Source: Tipula vernalis
Taxonomy: Eukaryota; Arthropoda; Insecta; Diptera; Tipulidae
Length of the DNA stretch: 64,000 bases
Direction: 5' to 3'
NCBI GenBank assembly: GCA_958295665.1
Contig: OY282559.1
Location: 265,460,057-265,524,056, forward strand
The position numbers were made by a program, and so were the translations under genes. Below the pieces are notes generated by a model. The model saw only the letters and a program-made list of their open reading frames with translations, made no database searches and had not been told where the DNA came from. Positions 55,795-64,000 of the stretch are shown piece after piece. Within the stretch, counting starts at the first letter, position 1; every line of letters begins with the position of its first letter.

Positions 55795-57762
55795 CTCAAT
55801 TAACGATCTTACAACTAGGTAGTTGGCCGCGGTAGTTCCGTACGTTATAGTCTTTAGTCTATATGCCTTCATGGGCTCGGATGGCTCCCTTCTCGACAGT
55901 ATACGGTGGTAGCCTTGATCTTCTATGTTAAGCCAAACTTGACGAAACATTTTTTCTATGTCGGCGGCGATGAAGATCTTGTGTTTTCTCCATCGTAGTA
56001 GTATGGCGGCTTAATCCTCTTGCAATTTGGAGCCATTTATCATAATGTCATTTAGTGACTCCAGTAGTAGTTTTTGATGATGTGTCAAACACTATTCGAA
56101 GTTTGTTAGTGGTGCTGCCTGGTTTGATAACACCATGGTGAGGTATGTAGTATATTTTTTCGGCAGTTTCATCTTCTGGTTTTTCTTCTTTCCTCAGGAA
56201 TGTTGTCAATTTCTATAAATAACTTCAGTTGTTCCTCGATTGATTTGGTTGTCACCACTGTTGTTCTTGCTTGGTTGTCCATCTTACTCAGGCTGCCGAT
56301 TATCATCCATCCGAACTCTGTGTTTTGTGCCATATGTTCTTGATGGAATTCTGTTAGCTATTATCAAAGGATTGTAATCTGCTCCAAGTATGAGATCAAT
56401 CGGTTGAGATTGATTGAAGTATGGATCCGCTAATTTTATGTTGTTAAGATGGGTTCGCAATCTAGTGTCAATATTAGTTTCAGGTAGTTGTTGAGTTAGC
56501 CTGTTGAATATTAAAGCTTCGATGTCTAAGCTAAAGCCTCCATAGAATCTTGGCCCTAGCGGTCTACAGATTCCTGCATCATTTCCACCTATGCCTGAAA
56601 TGTTGACATGTGTTTTTTTTTCATGATGTTCAGTGTATTAGCAGCTTTCGAGGATATTAGTGTTGCCTGTGACCCTGAATAAATTAGTGCCCTCATTGTA
56701 ATGAGTTATCCAGTGCCTGTAGCCACGCTGACTACTGCTGTTGGCAGTAACACTGGGGCCTTGTTGGTTAACTATGAAGGTTTTTGTTGCCCCTTTGTTG
56801 GTTGAAGCAATGTTGTTACTACGCAGAAGAGTATGGTGATGATCTTGATATACCATACATCGTATCGTGGAGGAGCATGAGTTGATTTTTGATGGACAGT
56901 ACTTCATTGGATACACAGTATGTCTTTTGGATGTTGTGTTAAACAACGTACACAAGTATTTGTGTCGCTAATCAGTTTGAATTTATTGCAGTCCTGCAAT
57001 TGACGCCTTTCATGACATCCTTTTACTAGACACTGGCTGAATATCGTTGCAGAATGTATCCGTTTTAATGATGTCATCTGTTAGGGTGGTGCATTTGTTA
57101 CTTTAGAAAGTCAAAAAATTCCTCTATTTGTGAAATTTCTCTTGATTTTGCTAACGTTATTTCGTATAGCCTAGTGGATTCAGCGTCTACTTTTTACCTA
57201 GAATGAACATCACTAGTAAAGGCACAGTTCATCTCTAGCTTGTTAATGTTGTGTAGCATTTCGGTTGCAGTATCATGCAAGGATCGAATTGCTCCCGCTG
57301 ATGCTGTATGTATTGTTGGTAAAGACAACAATGAGTTGAACTACTTATTTGCCAGTAACCTGGCGTTATTGTACCTTGCTTACAGTATTTCCCAGGCTTT
57401 CGTATAATTGTTTCCAGTTGTTGAGAAATGATTAACTAACTGGGATGCTCCTTTTTGTACACTTGACTTCAAGTATATTATTTCTATTGTGTTGGATAGC
57501 TGGTTGTTGTTATGGATGAGTTCTGTGAATATGTCGTTGAACGAACTCCACTGCTTATAATCGCCATTAAACGTTGGCATTTGTATTTTGGGTAGGTTTA
57601 CCCTGACTTCTCCAGAAAGTAGTCCAGCCTCTTCCTTCTGGCTGCGCTGCAATCGCAATATTACCGAGTCCACGCTATCCTTGAGAGTCTCATAGTAGTT
57701 ATTTTGAAAGTAGAGAGCTGTTTGCTCTTCTTCTTCTATTTCTGCAAGGATCTCTATGTGTA
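55795..57762 (-). pseudogene. BEL/Pao E gag, protease and reverse transcriptase, right part
   Basis: Minus strand. 57380-57762 is gag (LLSGEVRVNLPKIQMPTFNG, then DYKQWSSFNDIF); the first codons of the visible ORF beyond 57762 come from the CACTA end, so gag is cut there. 56320-56720 is the protease: ALIYSGSQATLISSKAA, where the active-site aspartate is tyrosine (codon 56679-56681), and PIDLILGADYNPLI. 55800-56180 is RT (IPHHGVIKPGSTTNKLRIVF, SLNDIMINGSKLQED, then KMFRQVWLNIEDQGYHRIL). Many frame breaks. It joins the left part at 47914. Confidence 0.8.
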
Positions 57763-58906
57763 CACTGAGAAAAATTTGAGTTTTCATTTCAAAGGAATCA
57801 ATCCTTTAGAAAATTATTCTTTATTTTAAAGAAAATTTACGTGAAAGTATCATTTGTTTCAAAACAAAAAAAATCTTTGTTATCGAATGATTTTTAATTC
57901 TTTAGATAAAAGGTTCTTAACCTTTAAAGCAAATTATAAATGCACTGACAAAATCGTGAATATTTTAAACTAAAGTTTTAAGGCTTTGTTGCAAATGTTT
58001 TGATTATTTGTTTATGCAATTTACGGTTATGTGAGGAATGTAGTTTCTTTTAACATCGTACCGTGCAAGCATTGAGTTGATTATTTTAATATAAAGTGAA
58101 ATTTAATAAATATTAAAATATAATTAAAAGAAGTGTGATAAAGTGTGTAATCAATATTTGGGATAATTTGATGTAAGTATACATATTACATTATTTTTGG
58201 TGTTAATTGTTTAAAAAAAAGAATCCCATATGGAAAACTATTTGACTTTTTTAAGAAAAATAACAGTATTTTTAGTGATTGAAACTCTTGCATGTTCTTA
58301 TTTTTATAATTAATTAAACTAGTTAAATTATTATTCAAATTATTTTCTTAATATATACCTACCAAATAATTTCAATATTAATTGTATCTCAAATATGCAA
58401 GACAAACTTTGATGGCTAACAATTAACTAAATAGCGTTGTTCGTGCTAAAATGAAAATATAGTCTCGTTCTAGAACTTCTTGAAAACGGATGTTTTCGTT
58501 GGAGTGGGAACGTGGCTCATATAAACAATAAAGTTAATGCGTAATTATGAACATTAAGAAATGAGAAATATACTCATATTTAAAAATAAAAATATTAGTG
58601 AAATTTTATAAAAAAAAAAAAAAAAAGTGTGTAATCATAAATTATAAACATTGAAGTGTTGTTTTATAGACAATGGTGGGCTATATACAGCTATAAGTGC
58701 TAGTTGGCCTGAGTAAATGAAAATTACAACAACAACAACAATGAAAATATAGATAATGGATAATATTTTCTGTTGTGTTGTGATTGATAACCTTTTACAT
58801 GGTTTATCTTTATACTTTCTACATTTTTTAAAAATCTAATATGCATTGGGTATTATTGTATTGCTGCGTTTACATTTTTAGAGTACATTATTTTGAGCAA
58901 ATTATA

Positions 58907-61070
58907 ATGGACGAAATCGAAAGTAATATCTCTTGTAATGATGATAGCACAAGTCAACCTAATACCACCAATATTATGGACAGCGAGTTTTTGCTATCAA
59001 CAATAACAGTAATAAATGCCGGCGATGATTTAACCAAAGTCATCGAATTCCGCAATTTGGTGTCAACATGGGGGTTGTCGCAAAAAACAATTAATTTCCT
59101 GGCGGATGGCCACGAGTTTACGGTAAAAACTTTGGAAGTGATTGATTTAGATAGGATTGACGATGTTTTTCATAACTATCCCAAAGGAGAAAAAATAGTT
59201 TTTAGGGCCGGTCTCCGCAAATGGCGTAATGACACGGTAAACACTAACAACACATAATTCAAAATTGTAGCTCTTAATTTGTTATTCATTTTATGTTTAA
59301 ATACCTCAATTAGAATAATCCTCTACCTGACTCAGATGCTACCAGATCACTAAACAGCCGCGTTATAAAGTGGATCAATGAACAATCCGCCACATCTAGC
59401 CAAGCATCACCAAATATCCGCACGTAAATACATAATATTATATTGTTTAACAAAATTGCATCTAATTTTAATATCTTATCTTTTAAAGTGCGTTGGAATC
59501 CGATCGCGAGTATGACATTATGGAAATATTGCAAAAAACCATCAAAGGGCGGTTGGTTATTAATTATTACGAGAAGAACAACTGTCTTGATAAAAAAAAC
59601 CGGCAGAACTTGGTTCATCTAATTATAGACCACGTTATGTCAAAAAATTATAGATTGGCTGGAACAGATTTTGAGATTTTGTCGCAAAATATTGCAAATG
59701 TTTTCATCACTGAGTTTCCGGTAAACATAATTTTAAATCTAAATATAAATTAAATTCATTTGTTTAAAGTTTATGCTATGGTACTATGTTTTTATAATTA
59801 TTTCAATGTAGGATGAGTATTACGTTCCTCGTAAGGGCAAGAAGAAACCATCGGGAGAGCTTTACGATCGCTACAGTAACATGTGCTATTCAACAAAGTT
59901 TTTGAAACTTTCCCATTTGAATTCAACAACCGACAAAATTGCAAAACCGTCTACTCCCGATTCCATTCCCAGTGGTAATTTTTTTTTTATAACTTTAATA
60001 TATTATGTTATGCATATGTATTTTACATATTTTCAGACGATTTTCTAAACAACAAACAATGGCTGAAATTAAATTTTGAACCTTGGCAATTAATATGTGA
60101 TAAATGGAAAGAAACGTCAATTGATCGAACTTCAGCATTTAAATCATCATCAAATACAAATATTACTGAGTTTTTAGTCGAGTGGCCATAATATAGACAT
60201 CATTTGGGATATCAATTAGTACGTTAATTTTATTGCCGAACATTAATAATATTCGCTATACTATTAATTTCTATATAAGCATATGCACGAGTATAAACAT
60301 AGAGAATGAATAATTTTATATTAGAATCTCTCCTTTCCGTATTCCGTGCTATCAATTGTCTAGTATACAGATCACTAAATTATTATTATTTTTTTTTTTT
60401 TACTTAATACAGATTGATATAGATTTCCAAGTGGGATATCCTTTACAAAACACAAAATTATTCGATAAATTCGACGCGTTTATCACCATATGTAAATTAA
60501 GAGTCTTCCCAAACGAAATCAAAGATAAAAACAATCAACTTCTTTTCAACATGCTTGAAACTAAGAATTTAGATGAAAGTAAGAATAGTTATAAAATAAT
60601 ATTGTTAATAGTTTGTAAAATATTTTTTTTTTTTTTTTTTTTTTCAGATACTAGAGACATTATTGTTTGATTATTACTCCACGCAATAATACAGCCAAAG
60701 AGAGTAAATCAAAAATTTAAACCGACCATTTCCGATGCGCAGGAGGATTTTGTAATTTTTATTGAGAATTTAAATGAACTACATGGTAAACTGGACGAAA
60801 TAAAAAAAAAATTGGATCCCTACAACCAAGAATCGTAGTAGTCGGACGTAAATGGGAAAAAATTGAAGAAATTTTTTTAATATATGAGGATATTAAATAC
60901 AAATGCGGAACATTCCGTAAGTGTTTGGACATATTCATTAAACTTTCATTCGTATTTAATATAGAATATTCAACATAAGTAAAGAGATCTGGTATTTTTT
61001 GCAAGAGTACTTCTATGAATTAGAGTCTAAGCAAAATAATATTAAAAAATTCGTTAAACTTTTTAAATAG
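58907..61070 (+). pseudogene. CACTA accessory gene, multi-exon, SAM-like start
   Basis: Exons from splice signals and frame: 58907-59236, 59314-59423, 59489-59720, 59812-59974, 60037-60218, 60413-60578 and a last piece ending at 61070. Junctions keep the frame. Residues about 35-110 (VIEFRNLVSTWGLSQKTINF, then LDRIDDVFHNYPKGE) look like a SAM-type helical domain. Exon 3 has NRQNLVHLIIDHVM and FITEFP. Exon 4 has YYVPRKGKKKPSGELYDRYS. Exon 6 has DIDFQVGYPLQNTKLFDKFD. The last part has KPTISDAQEDFVIFIENL, a KYKCGTFRKCLDIFIKLSF block and ends WYFLQEYFYELE. An in-frame TAA at 60189-60191, a TGA near 60668 and frame changes near 60830 and 60975 disable this copy. This set of blocks is widespread in insect and cnidarian genomes beside EnSpm transposases; its job is unknown to me. 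Confidence 0.65.
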
Positions 61071-61214
61071 TTCTAAGTTTTTAAATAATTCATGGAATAT
61101 CGTTGTTTTACATATATAGCATAATATTGAATTTTTAGAATACACTTTTTTTTTAATTTTAAGTAGTTTAAGTAATAAATAATTGAATTATTTTTCATAT
61201 TAATATAATTAATT

Positions 61215-63666
61215 ATGTTACATTGTTTTTTGTTCAATTTAATATTTAGTAATATTAAAGAAATTGTACACCATCTACAAAGCCTACATGGGACTCCTTC
61301 TATATACCAATTTAAATGCGCTGAAAATAATTGCAATCAAATATTTCAAAATATTTATAAATATAAGACACATTTAAAGAAACACTTACCAAATGAAAAA
61401 AATACTTTAGAATTACTAGTTACATCTAATCAAAATTTAATAGCACCTTTGGTTCAAAACGATACCCGGACCGTAAACAGAGAGTTTTCCAAAGTTTTAC
61501 AAAGAAGTAGTTCACAGAGTATTGACGTTAATGTAATGAATAGCCCTATTATACTGGAAAACAATTATGAAAATCCAATTGAATATTTACAACAATCAAG
61601 CCTTGAACTCGCACTAAATCTATACAGCGAGAAATCGTTACCAAGAAATATTGTATTTTCCATTCAGAAATCTATTACGGAAAACCTTACCAAATCTATA
61701 AGTTCATGTTTACTTCCTTACTCTGATTATTTGTCCGATAGCTTGGGAAAAGAATATAAAAGAATTTTACAGTTTTTGAATGAACCGTTTGAATTAATAA
61801 ATACAGAATACAAATTTTTCCAACATATTCAACGTTTAGGTATATATTCAAAACCTAAATTTTTTTTGATTAATAACGAATTAGTTGAAGTTTTCATTAA
61901 TGGATTCCCTTCCTTAGATAATAGTAAAGTAGAGGGCTGCTTTCTTGATATAAAATTTCAAATTAGAAAATATTTTGAGAGTGGTGACGTATTGGAGCAA
62001 ACCTTAAATAATATGAATTTTCTGAGTTCAGAAAACACATTAAACAGTTTTATAAATGGTTCTTTATGGAAGCAAAAAATTTTAAATTTCCAACGAAAAT
62101 TGTCATACCTTTCAATCTTTACTTTGACGACTTTGAAGTGAACGACCCTTTAAGTTCGCATGCTGGAAAACACTCAGTATGTATTACGCATTTCCAACAA
62201 TACCTAAGTTTCAAACATCGAAATTAAATAATATCTTTGTTGCTGGATTTGTGAAGTCTAGAGACATGAAAGAATTTGGAATTGGCTATTCTTTAAGACC
62301 CTTAATTGATATAATAAAATCTTTAGAGAACGATGGTTTAGAAATACAAACACAAAATTCAAAATTCCATATACATTTTCTGCTTGGGCAAATATTAGGC
62401 GATAATTTAGGGCTTAATACTATTATGGGATTCTCATCTTCATTCAATGCAACTCATTTTTGTCGATTGTGTAAACGTAATAAACAGCAAACGCAATCTG
62501 ATGTAACAGAATTCCCTCAATTTTTAAGAAATAAGGATAATTATAATTTAGATTTAGCGTTTACAGATTTCCATGAAACAGGGATTAAAGAAAATTCTAT
62601 TTTTAACGAAATTCCGTCGTTCCATATCACCGATAATTTTGCATGTGATATTATGCATGATGTATTTTTGGGAATTTGTAAATATAATTTGCGCAGCATA
62701 TTGGACTATTTCATTTACAAAAAGAAATACATATCGCTTGAAAATTTTAATTATAAAAAACAAATGTTTAACTATGGAGAAATAGAAATTGGAAATGTAA
62801 GCGAACCGATAGAGAAAAACCATATCAAATATGGAAATTTTAAAATGACGGCTAGAGAAATTTGGACTTTTTATAACTTTATGCCGTTGATTATTGGATG
62901 TGACATTCCCCCTACAGATAATGTTTACAAATTTTTACTTATTTGTATTAAATTAATTGATTTAGTTGTTCAGAGCAGCTATAATGATATACTTTTAGAA
63001 GAAATGGAAATATTAATTCGGAAGCATAATACACTTTACCAACAATTATTTAACGAGAAGTTGAAGCCCAAATACCATTTCCTCGTTCACTATCCGACAA
63101 TAATTCGGAAATGTGGTCCTCTAAGGTTTCTGTGGTGCTTTCGTTTTGAAGCTGAGCATCAAATTCATAAACAATACGCTAGAAATATTACATCACGCCT
63201 TAATATTCCACTAACCTTATCAATAAAAGCTTCATTAAAATTTTCTCAGCTAATTATGACCAACAAATTTTTTCAAAGTGAGTTTGAAATAGAAAAAATA
63301 TTTCGCTGTCGAGAAAGAGATTCAAAGTATACCAATATAACACCCCATAAAGAAAGTATTAAATATTATACAAACAGTCTAATTTTCCTAGGAACAATGT
63401 ATAAAGTAGGATTTTTTTTCTGTAAAAATGAACCTAATACTATTATCTATGAAATAAGAGATATATTAATTGAACGTAATACATATTACGCAGTATGTAA
63501 TAGTTTCAATAACGCCGTTTTCATATCCCATTACCATTGTTATGATATTGGGGAACCTTCCAAAGATTTAATATTGATTGACTTCCTACAAATAAATAGC
63601 TTGCCGGTCAATTCTTGTTATTTAAATACGGGGCGCAAGGTTATAAGAGCTAAAGAATACACGTAA
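61215..63666 (+). pseudogene. CACTA/EnSpm transposase with C2H2 finger
   Basis: Two frames, 61215-62141 and 62179-63666. The first has a C2H2 finger, C-x4-C-x12-H-x3-H (FKCAENNCN...THLKKH, about residues 35-58), then a long helical region. A likely splice acceptor (AATATTTAG) lies at 61248, so the true first exon is upstream. The end of this region, in a third frame at about 62100-62165, carries YFDDFEVNDPL, the typical EnSpm acidic block. The second frame has MYYAFPTIPKFQTSKLNN, FLLGQILGDNLGLNT, the FACDIMHDVFLGICKYNL block, and KPKYHFLVHYPTI followed by GPLRFLWCFRFEAEHQIHKQ, all hallmarks of the Tnp2-like transposase. Two single-base changes within about 70 bases (near 62095 and 62170) break an otherwise open gene. 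It should recognise the subterminal repeats of this element and cut the CACTG ends. Confidence 0.8.
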
Positions 63667-64000
63667 GTTGTGTAATGTACATGTTGTATACAATTTCTTT
63701 AAGTATTATCTAAATCAAAGATAATAAGATAATAATAATGAAAAATTATGAGAGGAAGTTAATTTTATATATTATCTGTTGTTCATATTTCATAATAAAA
63801 ATTTCAAAATAAAACTATTTTATTTTATTAAAAATTTTGATTTACTAATCTTTTTAAAATCACCCTTTGAAAGTATGTTTTGAAACAAATATTACGATCC
63901 TTTAAAACAAAGCCTAAATAAATATAATTTTTAAAAATTTACATTCTTTGAGCTAAAAGAAATATATCTTTGAAACAAAAGTTCAAAATGTTTTAAATAA
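63667..64000 (+). repeat. CACTA subterminal repeat region, right side
   Basis: After the stop codon the sequence is AT-rich; the last 130 bases have CTTTGAAAG, TTTTGAAAC and TCTTTGAAAC words, inverse to those at 57790-57900. No terminal CAGTG in the window. Confidence 0.6.

Larger units (their letters stand above)
57763..64000 (+). mobile_element. CACTA/EnSpm transposon, right end outside the window
   Basis: Left terminus CACTGAGAAAAATTTGAG at 57763, inserted into BEL gag, probably with a 3-bp duplication (GTA before it). The first 150 bases repeat short TTTCAAAG and TTTAAAG words. The last 130 bases of the window carry the same words inverted; ATTTGTTTCAAAACA at 57852-57866 is matched by its inverse at 63876-63890. 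By symmetry the right end should lie only a few tens of bases past the window. Inside are two genes in the same direction: a SAM-like accessory gene and a zinc-finger EnSpm transposase. 57900-58840 is untranslated and AT-rich. Confidence 0.8.

Noticed and set aside
58841..58906. Upstream ATG at 58841 as the start of the CACTA accessory gene
   Set aside because: A 3' splice-like TTTACATTTTTAG lies between it and the ATG at 58907, and the extra residues are hydrophobic and not part of the domain.

Overview
The window reads as an AT-rich insect genome, probably a fly. That is inferred from jockey-, LOA/R1- and CR1-like LINEs, BEL/Pao and Ty3/gypsy LTR elements, animal CACTA, Harbinger, Tc1 and Helitron transposons, spliceosomal introns, and one small secreted Kazal-like gene of a kind common in Diptera. 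No prokaryotic operon, CRISPR array, rRNA or intact tRNA gene was seen. Almost every coding stretch belongs to a mobile element, most of them broken.

Layout: 1-6076 is a minus-strand Ty3/gypsy element (integrase to gag, read right to left) with frameshifts and nonsense codons. 6077-8938 has no gene. A jockey-like LINE (8939-9431 and 14095-15893) is split by a BEL/Pao relic (PBS 9676, gag, protease, damaged pol) that runs abruptly into a gypsy integrase at about 12900. A CR1-like LINE (about 16150-23986) is interrupted inside ORF1 by a complete DNA transposon (16511-21332) with 8-bp target duplications, long inverted repeats, subterminal tandem repeats and a large DDE transposase that I can place only loosely near Mutator. 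Then come a Harbinger transposase relic (24196-25090), a Tc1 element with an internal intron (25680-27610) and an end-to-end Helitron (27665-35830, minus).

35831-36960 carries tRNA-like SINE heads and a TA microsatellite. A LINE fragment (36961-39410) holds a small TA-flanked Tc1 element (37802-38561). At 41080-41461 (minus) lies the only likely host gene: two exons, TATA box, signal peptide, five cysteines. A LOA/R1-like LINE (42985-44894), Tc1 and LINE scraps and a plus-strand BEL fragment follow.

From 47579 to 57762 a minus-strand BEL element is split by a complete mdg1/412-like LTR retrotransposon (47919-55790; LTRs, CTAG target duplication, PBS, gag-pol) and cut again at 57763 by a CACTA/EnSpm transposon that runs off the right edge. 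That element carries two genes: a multi-exon SAM-like accessory gene (58907-61070, decayed) and a zinc-finger transposase (61215-63666, two frameshifts).

The window is thus a nested pile of transposons of different ages around one small secreted-protein gene. The two most interesting systems are the unassigned transposon at 16511-21332 and the two-gene CACTA element at the right end. All family assignments come from reading motifs by eye; no database search was possible.
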